Below, one piece after another: positions 20,521 to 30,531 of a stretch of 37,370 nt of DNA. The stretch is from assembly GCA_008704415.1 (NCBI GenBank), contig VXIS01000407.1:1-37370 (forward strand), in the 5' to 3' direction. The position numbers were made by a program, and so were the translations under genes. The notes below the pieces were generated by a model. That model had not been told where the DNA came from. It saw only the letters and a list, made by a program, of their open reading frames with translations, and searched no databases. Within the stretch, counting starts at the first letter, position 1, and the number at the start of each line of letters is the position of its first letter. The DNA is from Sphaerosporella brunnea. Lineage: Eukaryota > Ascomycota > Pezizomycetes > Pezizales > Pyronemataceae.

Positions 20521-21798
20521 CTCAAGACGATGCACGCTTGCTGCTCCGACGCACTGATCGCCACGCAGTGGGTCAACTGCGGGATGAAAGCGCACCCCAC
20601 CGTGCGGGGGATTATCTGGGGGCACGCGGTGGACAACATTGCTGTCCGTCTGTGCCGTGGCAGAGCTGCCGCCCTCACCGATCTGGCCGCAGTCAGGCAG
20701 CGTGCAAGTGCGCGTCCCGCGATCTTTAAGCCCACTCAACCAAGCCTTTCACATCCGGTCGGCCGCGTCATCATTGACGAAGATGAATCCACGTCAGCAC
20801 TGATCGCTATCTCTTTTTAGCACCCCACAGAGAGCCACATAGCGGTTTATTCAGATAGATCGCGCTTAGGAGATGGCCACTGTGGCTTTGGTGCGGTTGC
20901 ACGCACTTCCGCTACCATGACAGACTGGTGCCACACCAACGGCTACATAGGCAACAACAAGGAGGCCTACAATGCAGAACTGCTCGGCATTGCCGCCGGC
21001 CTAGAGATGACCTCACGGAGCACCCAGGTCAGGTCCCAACAATGCCGGGGTAGCTTACCAGACACCCTCGGCACCATGCACCTCTTTGTGGATGCCCAGG
21101 CGGCGCTGAAACGGCTCACACACGGCAACCCCAGCGCAGGCTGATGGCTACTGCCGCGCATACGCCAAGCTGAAGCTAGGCTTCATCAACTTGGATGGGC
21201 CCTTGAGTACAGATGGGTACCAGGACACAAGGATGTATCAGGAAACAAGATGGCCAACCACTTTGCCAAGGCTGCCTCGATGGACCGACTCGGCAGACCA
21301 AGCATGATGGTGGTCACCTCTCTTGCGCACATCAGACGTCTGGTCACGGACGCTAGATCTAAAGACCAGAACGGGTGGCTTAGCCGACAGATCAAAGGCA
21401 AGTCTTACTACAGACGGAAAGCAAAGTGGGACAAGGTGGTGGCGAAGGGCCCAAAGGCCTTGGCATCCCGCTACTACCAGCTCCGTCTGAATAAGACGCC
21501 TACGGCCCCATACCTTATGTGGACTGGTCGTACAACGGACGAGAAGTGCTGGTGGTGCTGCAAGACGCCCAAACAAACGAGGGAGCACCTCTTGAAGAGG
21601 TGCGCCAAGTCGCAGAAAGAGCAGGACATCCTATGGAGGGCTATAGGTCTGGCGACGAAGGTAGGAGACAAGGAGGGATGGAAGAGGACCTCCACCCCTG
21701 TGGCCAGAGTCCTGGCAGACGCAAGACGTACTGAAGCCATCTTGAGCTTCTTGGCTTGCACGCATGTCGGCAAGTGGCCAGAGCAGCCAAAGGAATGA
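20515..21798 (+). pseudogene. LINE ORF2 C-terminus: RNase H plus zinc knuckle
   Basis: One frame covers the whole span with stops at 20818 (TAG) and 21142 (TGA). From 20821 it encodes an RNase H domain: AVYSDRSRLGDG (first Asp), AYNAELLGIAAGL (Glu), LFVDAQAALKRL (Asp), and WVPGHKDVSGNKMANHFAKAAS. The last motif normally reads AD, so the fourth catalytic Asp is Asn here. The C-terminal CWWC...HLLKRC knuckle, with QTREH between, is typical of I/Tad-type LINE ORF2 ends. Endonuclease and reverse transcriptase are missing, so the copy is 5'-truncated, as expected for target-primed insertion. The first 100 codons are assigned by continuity only. Confidence 0.8.
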
Positions 21799-22022
21799 TC
21801 ATGAACTGTTGCCTTTCCTTTTGTATCTCCTTCATTTCTTGTGTTTCCTTTGTACTACCTCTTGTTCCCTTCGTTGTCTTTTACCAGCTGCGGATTTCCT
21901 TGGTGCGCCTACCAAGTCACACCCGTCTGTGGACACCTGAGGTCCAACGGTAGACTTCCTGTATACAACCATATGGCATGGCCGCAAGCGGCCGAATACA
22001 TTATGATTAAAACAAACAAAAA
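21799..22022 (+). other. LINE 3' UTR, terminal hairpin and A-rich tail
   Basis: About 180 bases of non-coding sequence lead to GGCCGC-AA-GCGGCC (21980-21993), then ATTATGATTAAAACAAAC and an A-run ending near 22022. The hairpin just before the tail could be the recognition element for the LINE enzyme (inference). Confidence 0.55.
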
Positions 22023-22369
22023 ACGTCTGATTTTGTTCTGCCTCCCGGAGAACACCGTTCGAAGGACGAATTGTAAGTGCTGGTGACAGGATCTATGGTG
22101 GCAGACTGTGAATCGGCAAGTTAGCAAGTCGTCATAAAAAAGAATCCGCAAACGTGTGTAGAGCGTGTTCCTTAGGAATGCAGCAGCATGAGAATTCAAG
22201 TACAAATGGGTTTCTTGAAAATACATCGGTCCATTTCCAGAGGATGAAATAGCAAGAAAACAGCGACAGTACAACATGCGGCATAAGCAAAATGGCAGGC
22301 TCCCAACACGATCCACCGAAATCTGACAAACTCGCTTGGCACGGCTGTATGCAACATAATATGGTAGTT
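22023..22369. other. No supported gene
   Basis: Lies between the LINE tail and the stop of the five-exon gene; probably holds that gene's 3' UTR. No clear polyadenylation signal identified. Confidence 0.4.
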
Positions 22370-23377
22370 TTAGGCATCCCAGTGGTCAGAAGTTGCAGAT
22401 TCCTCCTGCTGACGAGTGCGCTCGGCAATGAGATAGCGGCTGCGCTTCTTTAAGGCCGCAATGCATCGTGTCTCCGCGTTTCGCTTCTCTATGGATCCGC
22501 GTGGCGCCTTTGCGCTCGCTGTACGTGTCTCTGCAACGGCCTTGTTGAGGTATTCCTGTATAGCGTTGTCAGTATCACGCCATCAACATTTCTACGCACG
22601 GGAGCACAGGCGTACCAAGTTGTTGAATTTATCAGGCGTAAATTCGGGCGACTCCGGGTTGAATTTGAAGCGTCTGGATCCGATCTTACCCGGATTAAAG
22701 TTGGGGTTGAACCGAAATTTAATCTCTTGATCCGTACCCGTGCTTGCAACAGCAGAGCGCTGCTGACGGGAAGGGCCCTTTGAGCGACATTCGGAGCCTG
22801 GACCTTCCCAGATGGCTCGTAGGTCAACCTCATCGATTGCCTGAGGGGTGTAAATAACGGGCCCCTTCTGTCCCTGGGCGCAGACAGGTTTAACACTGCA
22901 GCAATGGTGTATAACTTTCATCTCACGTGAACCTGCACAGCGTTAGCTAAAGGACCTCGTCTGATGGTGTCGCGTACTGTGATACTCACTCGTACCGACC
23001 GTGAACTTGGCCCTCTTGGGGTCCAGATCGAATGGTGTGGTGCAGAACACGCCTAGAGAATTATTACCAGGGCACATGAGCTGCTTGGGGGTTTACTTAC
23101 AATGACCGACCATGGAAAACCAATGCGGCGGAGCGGCCTGGGAGGTGTTCCAGTTCGCGCCGCTGTTCTCGCTGGTGCACTGTAGCAAAGAAGAGTTATC
23201 GTTCGTAATCGTTGTGCTAGCTATGATGAATGTTACGACAAGCGGCCAGATGAGTTGCTAGTGAGTGTACTTACCGGGACCGACGTCGAACAGCCAATCA
23301 AACACAATGCGAGCAGCAGCCTCGGAGGGCTGCAGAGGGTCAACGTTTGCTTTGTGATCTTTGGGCATAGTGGGCAT
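22370..23377 (-). CDS. Five-exon gene, unknown function
   Basis: Exons 23275-23377, 23101-23220, 22990-23052, 22616-22932 and 22370-22555 join in one frame to give 262 residues. Introns are 54, 48, 57 and 60 bases, with donors GTAAGT, GTAAGT, GTGAGT and GTACGC, all ending AG; CTAAC and ACTGAC branch-point-like motifs sit before the third and fourth acceptors. The second exon uses the acceptor at 23221; a tidier-looking CTACAG acceptor 41 bases downstream would break the frame. Residues 1-34 are acidic/amphipathic; 35-120 hold most of the Cys (including HCVFC and HHCC), possibly metal-binding; the tail is basic and predicted helical (KKRSRYLIAERTRQQ). No family recognised. A TATA box at 23473-23480 fits this start. 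Confidence 0.68.
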
Positions 23378-23472
23378 GTTGTTGGCAGGGCTCGTGGAAA
23401 TTGTGGATGCTCAGCTCTGTCGTGATAGTGTGCGGTGATGCGACAGGAAAGTCCCCCTGGAGTAATCTAATC

Positions 23473-23480
23473 CTTTTATA
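23473..23480 (-). promoter_or_regulatory. TATA box of the five-exon gene
   Basis: Minus-strand TATAAAAG about 96 bases before the ATG at 23377, implying a 5' leader of about 65 bases. Confidence 0.6.
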
Positions 23481-23540
23481 GTCCGGTCCTGGGTACAAGC
23501 AATAAGGACACCCGGTGGGCGCAACTCAGGATGGCCCATT

Positions 23541-23693
23541 GCCAGTTGGACCAGGGTACGGATATATGCCTGTGCTTTCATCTGGAGGTCTTGCCAATTG
23601 GACCCAGGTACAGATATATGGCTGTATAACCAAGATGGCCGATATATTGTGGCGCCGCGGCGACGGCTGTACGTGACGGGCGATGGCCGATAT
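23541..23693. repeat. Direct repeats upstream of the five-exon gene
   Basis: A 33-bp imperfect direct repeat (23541-23573 and 23592-23624, sharing GATATATG cores) is followed by the perfect 12-bp repeat GATGGCCGATAT at 23634-23645 and 23682-23693. Spacings are about 51 and 48 bases. Position upstream of the TATA box suggests activator sites (inference). Confidence 0.5.
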
Positions 23694-23901
23694 GAACACG
23701 GCAATGGGATGCCGAGAGGGCCGTGGGTTCAGAGTTGCGTAAGGTGCCACGTGGCCTACGATGTCTGCCTGCTGCAGCACCACGATGCCTAGGAGAACAC
23801 ACGGAGCCAGTACGCCTATGTATCCGCCAGGAGACTGACCACCTCCGGCGCACTGAGCGGAGTCTGCCCGGCGATATCTCCCACTTAGGGAATTTGATTA
23901 G

Positions 23902-24138
23902 ATGAACGCCGTACCGGAGGTGGTGGACATTGACGCCGACGGGACCAGAGCCCTAAGGCGGGCGAAGAGACCGCGGATTGCGGTTGATGGTCAGGGAATG
24001 ATGGCGTGCAGCGATTCGAAGAGGCGCCTGCTGCGTCTCCAGCGCAACTACCGAGCTTGCATTCACGTCGTATCCAAGTGCCGTGGCCGCTCCGCGAGTG
24101 GCCCTTCATTGGACAATCAAAACTCGCGCCTGTTGTGA
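23902..24138 (+). CDS. Small ORF, unknown
   Basis: A 78-residue frame from a true ATG, divergent from the five-exon gene. It has an acidic start (EVVDIDADG) and a basic RRAKRPR that could serve as nuclear localisation signal. No family recognised; it may be a first exon. Confidence 0.28.
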   Translation: MNAVPEVVDIDADGTRALRRAKRPRIAVDGQGMMACSDSKRRLLRLQRNYRACIHVVSKCRGRSASGPSLDNQNSRLL

Positions 24139-24739
24139 TAGCTAGCTAGGTAGGAAGACATCCCTCCGGCGGGGAAAAGATAACAGGTCCGGGACCAAGA
24201 CGGGTTGATCTAGAAGATTCGGTGGAATTGCATCAGTGCGAGCCCCAAGTAACCTGGGAACTCAGTCTTCTCTAACCAGCTATACACAGTTTGCACCACT
24301 TCTGCTACTCCCCCTCTGACTGAAATCTGCGACGCCACCCCTATTGCCCAACCATGCCGGCACCAGATCCCTGCGCTTCGTCGTCTGCTGACGATGCAAT
24401 ATTTTCAGCCCACTGAGGGCACACTCTGGCAGCTCGGTAGTGCGTATGTGGGAAGCCCCGCGTTCAGTTTGCGGCAACAAACAGAACAGCATGGTTCTGA
24501 GAGAAATCATGGACCTTGTCAACGAGGACTGTACACAGACGAAGAATAAAAGATAGTGGCCGTGGAGCTGTATCCAAGGGACCGGTGCGGACGCGGGGAT
24601 GGTGCCCATGGTGATGGCCGGGAGAGTCCGCACGAGGACGAAGCCGAGTACATGGACGGAGAGCAGGAACCTGCGTTAGAAGGCGTTGATTCCGGATGCG
24701 ATATAGTGCGTGATATCCTCGTACTCGTGAACACCCGTA
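24139..24739. other. No supported gene
   Basis: Overlapping frames on both strands extend into the MITE at 24742 and are therefore not trusted. Confidence 0.45.
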
Positions 24740-24741
24740 TA

Positions 24742-24884
24742 GGGCCGCTCAGACAGGCGTTTATATTTTTTTCGACGTTTCTGGATTTAAGGCCAGTTTC
24801 GGCGTCAAATGGCTTACAGACATCGATAAACAGCCGGTTGAAAATTCGGATATCCAAGTCAAAAACGCCCGTCTGAGCGGCCCC
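24742..24884. mobile_element. TA-flanked MITE (Tc1/mariner-like)
   Basis: Terminal inverted repeats GGGCCGCTCAGACAGGCGTT (left, 24742) and GGGGCCGCTCAGACGGGCGT (right end read inward from 24884) differ by one extra G and one substitution. TA dinucleotides flank both ends (24740-24741, 24885-24886). 143 bp, no coding capacity. TA duplication is the Tc1/mariner hallmark. Confidence 0.82.
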
Positions 24885-24886
24885 TA

Positions 24887-25660
24887 TGGTGACCACGCGG
24901 CGTGGAGACATAGGTACAGCGCCACTTAACTTAAGGTCCTGTGTACATTCCAGTCAGGGAGTATGTGTGTGAATCACGGTAGAGTAGAGGAAAGAGACCA
25001 GGTAGTGGGTTGATTTTGAGCCTCCGGAAAACGCCGGTAAACACCACACCAACTGCTTTTCAGTCTTGGCCCGGCTTGCAGACCCCAAGTTCAACACTCT
25101 AGCCTTCCTCATGGCTGGGCTCGGCCCAACGTGTGTCAATCACTGCCTGGACGGCACGGCGATAGGAAAGTTCAATTTGTACCGTTGCGGGTACTGTGGT
25201 ACACGAAGGCAGAGAAGGAGGCGCACCCGCGCTCTTTCGCCTGAAGATTGAACAAAAAGCAATACAAAGACAAGCGTAATGAGCGCCGTGTTCAACCTTG
25301 CACACTATAGCCTGAAGTCTGGTGCTTCACCATCGGTTCAGCGCCTCTAGAGACTCAGGCTGCGTGCGTTGCGCGGCATGATCGGTGCATCACAGTCCCG
25401 GGCTCAACTTGTATCAATCACCGTGGAGATACTCGCAGTCCGTGACGTGACAATCGATTTTCGATGCCAAGCCACAAACACGCCGTCAGCGCCACGGCCA
25501 CCGTGACCTTTGACCACTAGAATTAGCGGTTGTTATCAACTACTGCCATCACTGGAGCTGACATAACAAGCCGATCCAATCCTTGGGCCTCCACAATCGG
25601 AGCTTCCTCGAGCTTATGGTGAAGCATAGGCATGCGCCAGTCCGAGTTTTCGGCATGATG
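24887..25660. other. No supported gene
   Basis: Short frames only; nothing recognised. Confidence 0.45.
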
Positions 25661-26104
25661 GGCCTCCGAAGGGGAGGGTTGCTGTGAATTAATTTCATTG
25701 CGAGTGTTGCAGAATAACACCAAATAATCGAATTTGACTGCGTCATATAGAAACGTCGAGACGCTTGTTGCTGTCGCTCAAACCCCGTCTATACCAAATA
25801 ATACCTACTACCTTCCACCGGCCAACAGATACAAACTTCAGGCGAGGGCTCCATTACCAGCGGAACTGAGGCGATCGACGGAGGCTCCGATGGGGAGGGT
25901 TGCTGGGAATGAATTTCATTGCGAGTGTTGCAGAATAAAACCAAATAATCAAATTTGACTGCGTCATATAGAAATGTCGAGACGCTTGTTTCTGTCGCAC
26001 AACCCAGTTTATACCCAATAATACCTACTACTTTCCATCGGCCCAAAGGGACAAACATCAAGCGAGGGCACCATTACCAGCGGACCTGAGGCAATCGACG
26101 GATC
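25661..26104 (+). repeat. Two-copy tandem duplication, period ~221
   Basis: Copies begin with GGGGAGGGTTGCT at 25671 and 25892 and run through to GAGG(C)GATCGACGGA or its variant. Blocks such as AATTTCATTGCGAGTGTTGC are identical. Copies differ by scattered transitions and transversions, so this is not a fresh duplication. Confidence 0.8.
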
Positions 26105-26129
26105 GATAAGCCTGGCGCTGATTTAAAAA

Positions 26130-26414
26130 GCTATCCGGAAACTGGGGTACACTCAAACAATGCTCCTGACTATCCCTCTATACCAGCCCACAAGTGTCCC
26201 TGCTGACGGTGTTTTCTCTAAATCTGGAGATCGTATTACCAAGCAACGAAACAGGCTTTAAGAGAACCCAAGCAGCGCTTGCTTGTGGCTCAACAGCTGG
26301 TTGGGGCAGGATGATTTGGAGCCGTGGGAACGTGAAAGGTTATGCAAAGAGGATGCAGGGAAAATTGACAGTGGAGATGATGTTCCGGTCATAGATACCC
26401 ATCACGAACCTTGA
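26130..26414 (+). pseudogene. hAT transposase C-terminal relic
   Basis: Translation gives PDYPSIPA, then after a one-base shift TSVPADGVFSKSGDRITKQR and NRL. This is the conserved C-terminal dimerisation region of hAT transposases (typical form DY-SIPATSVPSERVFS..GD-ITK-RNRL). After an in-frame TAA it continues to a LNSWLGQDDLEPWERE segment matching the usual tail. No N-terminal half is visible nearby. Confidence 0.72.
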
Positions 26415-27172
26415 GCAGACCTTGGAAGATTGATTCAGCTGGCTCGCGTCAGCTTGAGGTCAAAGATACCCATTGGGAATCACTCCTAGACAGCGGTAAC
26501 GATGGCGAGGTCGAGCAATTGTGGCTAGTGAGGGTACGGTTTATATTGTCAGATAATGGACCGCGAGTTCAATATTTTGACCTGGAATTAACACACTACG
26601 TACTGTTAAAGTGTCATAAAGCGGGAACAGCTCGACCTGCAGCTCGGGCTCACTGGAAGCTGGGATCGTTGCGGAGCCTCCGCCTCGACGGGTCAAGCCA
26701 GCTCAATTTGACCGCGGAGGATTGAGTCGAGCAGGCTCGCGTCCAGCACTTGCCACCATGCCTCCAGGTTCGTGTCCTTAGAGTGATGTTCTTTGCTCAC
26801 CGGTGCTAGCAGACCTCTTCCGCTAGTGGTGACGGACTACACGCCTCACCACTGGGCCCGATTGTTGACTCGTTAATCACGGGGGTGTAGTATATGGCAC
26901 ACCGGAGGCGGGACCTGCACCGTAACCGTTTACCTGGGGCGAGTGAGCCCGGGCAGAAACTTGTGAACGCACTAGCGTCGAAGCGACCATTTCGAACGCC
27001 GTGGCCAGCGTTGGTTGTGGTGGAGATGAACTGGCTTGCGTTCACCGCAGTTGGGGAGCAATATCTGTGTGCGGTGGAAACTCCTTCCATTAGTCTTTCC
27101 TTATGCGCCGGTCGCCAATGCGAAGAATAGACGGATCAGACGACCTGAAGCTCCAGGTGGGTTCATGTCACG
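26415..27172. other. No supported gene
   Basis: Frames at 26411-26725 and 26894-27130 (plus) lack motifs and promoters. Nothing else recognised. Confidence 0.4.
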
Positions 27173-27296
27173 CCGGGCAACGCCCGGAATATAGATCGTG
27201 CGCCTCACACCGTACCATTGAAGGGAGCGGCGACGCTCCAGGAGGTAGGCCTGTAGGCTGCGCCGTGGGATCATTCTTAGCGCAACGCTAAGAATG
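27173..27296 (+). other. Cluster of three perfect hairpins
   Basis: CCGGGC-AAC-GCCCGG (27173-27187), GGAGCG-GCGA-CGCTCC (27224-27239, a GNRA tetraloop) and CATTCTTAGCG-CAA-CGCTAAGAATG (27272-27296). The first and third share a GCAACGC apex. Could be a structured RNA or a DNA element. Confidence 0.4.
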
Positions 27297-27993
27297 TGTC
27301 CAGCCGACAGCGACTCCAGCTGGCATGGAGCCTTACCACATGCTGTCTGTGATCGCAACGACGCTCGCCCCAGGGTTAGCAAGCCCCGTCAGGCGGAGGT
27401 ATCGATCGGCACTCCTCCGGTTCGATATCCACGCAGGCGACGCCAGCTGTCTCGGATACTGGCGAAATCCTGGGGTTTTGTTGCGTGTTGTTCACTCTGC
27501 AGCTTCCACGACGTTCCGGGTCTGAAGCCACGGTATCTGCTCAATTCCATGCTGCACGCCTTCGAACGGCGCTGGTGAGAGCGAGACCACCGTCAGCGAA
27601 TGCGTCATTGTCCGATGACCGCAGACGCCGTACCGGCGCCGAGGCTACGCGGGGGAATGGATGTGGCGAGCGCTGGCGGATCTCTGCAAACACAATCATG
27701 GCTCTGAGGTTGCGGGACACAGATGCCGATATACGTTTCAACACGTTGACACCATCATTCTGGCACGGCTTCTGCAGCGATAGCCTAGCACCGCACGGTT
27801 ATTTGAACTGCAAGCTAGGCTCCCAGAAGCGCTCACACGGCAAATCCACCTGCTTGAGCCTAGTGATCGCAACAAGCCAGTGGGTACGCTCGAGTCGAAT
27901 GGCGAGACTCGTAGGCTCGGCTCGTGAGCTCGTGCCACTCCATAACCAGCTCGAGCCTGACTGGGGCCGTCGCTGCCAACGTACATCTGGCGA
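27297..27993. other. No supported gene
   Basis: A 204-codon plus frame (27485-28099) crosses the hAT element's border and has no motif, so it is not called. GAGCC/GGCTCG motifs start near 27910. Confidence 0.4.
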
Positions 27994-28128
27994 GCCGTGC
28001 GTAGTGATGGACACGAGCCGAGCCGAGCCGAGCCATCAGGAAGGCTCGAGCTTTGGCTTGTGCTGCCATACAATTTATGATGTACGAGCAGGTAAATAAG
28101 AGGTTGCACACTGAGTGACGTCGCTCTA

Positions 28129-28421
28129 CTAGTATATATACGATAGATCTGATCGGCGATCAAAGCCTCGTAGCTCAGCGTCCTGCTCTGCATCAAAGCC
28201 CTCGGCGTCGCCGCTGCTGGCCATCACCATGGTCACCATCTCCAGCACCGTGGGAACCATCCTCGCGTTCGGTCCTGGTAAGATGGTCTGACTGGGAGTA
28301 GTCCATGGATATAAACCCGTCCAGCCTGGGAAAAAGAGCTGCTCGCTGGGAACACTGCAGGCGTGGATGGCAGGATAGTCACGCGCCATTTTGGCAAAGA
28401 ATGTTCTCGATCAACCAGCAC
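28129..28421 (-). pseudogene. hAT transposase relic inside the element
   Basis: The minus strand from 28389 encodes MARDYPAIHACSVPSEQLFF, a clear match to the hAT C-terminal block (typically MARDYLAIPA-SVPSERLFS). Downstream the frame diverges and lacks the RNRL portion. It supports hAT ancestry of the surrounding element. Confidence 0.68.
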
Positions 28422-28611
28422 TTTTCATCTTTGCCCCGCCGACGGGATGTCTCCCCGTACCTAGCCAGCGACAAAAAAAGGCTCGAGCCAAAGCTTGACT
28501 CGTCAGGCAAGAGGTTCGAGGCGGCTCGGATCGCCGACGGGTCAGGCTCGGCTTGGCTCTGCAGGAGGCTCGAGCTTGACGCTCAAGTCGGCTCGGCTTA
28601 TGTCAATCACT

Positions 28612-28990
28612 AGACAACCATCAATGGGGGATATATTTGAATACAGCGGGAGGATGAGCGTCCTTTGATGCCCTATATCTGTAAGTGTGAGCTCATTCCA
28701 TAGAGAGTAAAGGCCGGTAGCACAGTTTAACCCGGAGAGAGACCCTTCGCGGGGCCACCCCACAAGACAACCCTCAATGGGAGGATAAATTTGAATATAG
28801 TGGGAGGATGAGCGTCCTTTGGTGCCCTATATCTGTAAGTTTGAGCTCATTCCATAGAGAGTAAAGGCCGGTATAACATCTTGACCCCGAGAGCCACAGG
28901 ACGCCCCGCGCGGCCATCCCACATGACTACGCTCCATGGGGGGATAGATTTGAATACACGGGGAGGATGAGAGTCCTTTGATGAATTCCT
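28612..28990 (+). repeat. Three-copy tandem repeat, period ~153-159
   Basis: Units begin near 28612, 28763 and 28923, each with a CAATGGG/CCATGGG start, a GGGAGGATGAG block and CCTATATCTGTAAG (the last partial). Copies one and two are near 88% alike by eye. Confidence 0.8.
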
Positions 28991-29252
28991 CCGACAAATT
29001 GCAATCCTTCTCTTATATAAGAAGGCATCAAAACTGGAATTTTTGATCCCACTGAGGGTTCGCGCGTCAGCAGCTCTGTTGTGTGTTGTGGTGGGGGCTG
29101 AAGAGGACGTGTGGGTAGCCTTTTCTTTGAGCTTTCGCAATCATGGAATTCGATAGCATATTGTTGTATTTTCCGCCCGACACGGCCATCTAGGGTCTTC
29201 TCCCATCACCGGGCTCGGGCTGGCTCGGGTTGTGTCCATCACTAGCCGTACG

Positions 29253-30039
29253 TCAGCGGCGTCGAAACAGACGGCAGCAACTGGAATGGGGTAGCGGTGC
29301 TACGTGCGGGGATACAACCCCGAAAACGCCGATGGATCGCGGCCACAGCAGTGTGCCCGCACGGCCATGAGCCACAGCGACGTAGGAAGCCAGCCGCTCT
29401 GCCAGAATGAGACGCGCGGCGCCCAAACGAGCCAGCTCACCGCTGCGGCCAGGGAAACCCAGAACTTTGGCCGGCAGGGATCAGTGTACCCGCCGCAGAA
29501 GCACTCCGAAGAGAGCGAATGTGGTCTGTGAAGCGCGCAGATTGGCCGTGCCGGCGATCGAACATGACGCTCGGCCCATGCGCAGCCAGCTGCCCTGCCA
29601 CACTGGATATCTATGTTTGCGGTGCTGGCGGCGCCTGAGGTACAAGAGCTGGCAGGCGGGCTGGTGGTCGCAGCCGCAATCGGTGAGCAACGGCTAAAAC
29701 GCGGGGTCATTAGACGCTGATTGAGCTGTTGCTGGCTGTTGACACACCACTACTGCTTCTTCCGTGGCATCTTGATACCTGCACAAAGCGACGTAAAGCC
29801 CGTGCTGAAGCTTGAGCCAGCTCGGCTCGTGTGCATTACGGTTTGACAGCCACTGTCGAAATTACAGACCGCCAGAGCGCCAATGGCCAGGGTTAGCACG
29901 GTCGATGCGCGGGGCAAGCTGAAACCTGGGTCCCGCCGCTGTCTGGAGAACATGGACTATCGCCCTCCGGCTGTATCTTACAAAAACACCTGCCTCCACA
30001 CGAGTTCGCACATCCCTCATTGCGCACACACACAACAGC
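29253..30039. other. No supported gene
   Basis: Overlapping frames on both strands (29300-29710) lack motifs. A degenerate copy of the hAT end (GCTCGGCTCGTGTGCATTAC) lies near 29820-29839. A CACACACACAACAGC leader precedes the next gene. Confidence 0.4.
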
Positions 30040-30504
30040 ATGCCCACGCACGCGACAATCGACAATCAGTCCGATGGAGGACCGCGTTGCAGGATCGTCC
30101 ACGCTCCATCTCTCTTCGTCGACGGTTTTGTCAGTCGGGATATGGCTGCACGCTTCAACGTGGTCGCTGTACTGCAGCGGCACGTGGGTCCCATTATTTT
30201 GCCGGACACCGTGGTGTTTGCTGACGGGCACGTCTATCGACGAGCCGTCTGGTTCAGGCTGTGCGATGACGGCGTCGTCCCCCGGACAGCCGAGGACTTC
30301 CGTCGTCTCTGCCGTGTCCAGAATCGAAGGGTTTTCCCGGTGTGTGGACGGCAGTTGTTTGTTCCCGGTGGCAGAAAGGCACGGCCACTGGGAGTTACAG
30401 CGGCGACGTTTGGAATAATCGTCAAGTGCTTACGCACAGTTTCAGGGGCATCACGGTGGCAAGTTACAGAAAGTACAGCTTATATTTCGCGGCAGATAAA
30501 CTAG
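30040..30504 (+). CDS. Hypothetical protein, 154 residues
   Basis: Intact frame from an ATG in good context (A at -3, CA-rich leader). The sequence alternates hydrophobic and charged segments like a folded protein: LFVDGFVSRDMAARFNVVAV at about 26-45, then VVFADGHVYRRAVWFRLCDD and a FRRLCRVQNRR basic stretch. No membrane segment or signal peptide is clear and no family is recognised. It ends 27 bases from the stop of the AT-hook gene, so the two are convergent and may share overlapping 3' ends. Confidence rests on composition, start context and position. Confidence 0.48.
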   Translation: MPTHATIDNQSDGGPRCRIVHAPSLFVDGFVSRDMAARFNVVAVLQRHVGPIILPDTVVFADGHVYRRAVWFRLCDDGVVPRTAEDFRRLCRVQNRRVFPVCGRQLFVPGGRKARPLGVTAATFGIIVKCLRTVSGASRWQVTESTAYISRQIN

Positions 30505-30531
30505 ACAGCGCTTATTCTCGATGCTACGCAC

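Larger units (their letters stand above)
28002..29244. mobile_element. Non-autonomous hAT-like element with GAGCC subterminal repeats
   Basis: The left end TAGTGATGGACACGAGCCGA (28002) and right end, read inward from 29244, TAGTGATGGACACAACCCGA share the first 13 bases and 21 of 23. Flanking octamers GCCGTGCG (27994-28001) and GCCGTACG (29245-29252) agree at 7 of 8, fitting an hAT target duplication. Both ends hold arrays of GAGCC/GGCTCGAG, the layout of hAT subterminal binding sites. Inside lie a transposase relic (28129-28421, minus), an internal end-like sequence at 28589-28612, and three tandem units (28612 onward). Confidence 0.7.

Noticed and set aside
24519..24911. Open frames of 106-130 codons on both strands
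   Set aside because: They run across the borders of the 143-bp TA MITE and encode its inverted ends, so they are not genes.
27485..28099. 204-codon plus frame
   Set aside because: Crosses the hAT element boundary at 28002 and contains no motif.
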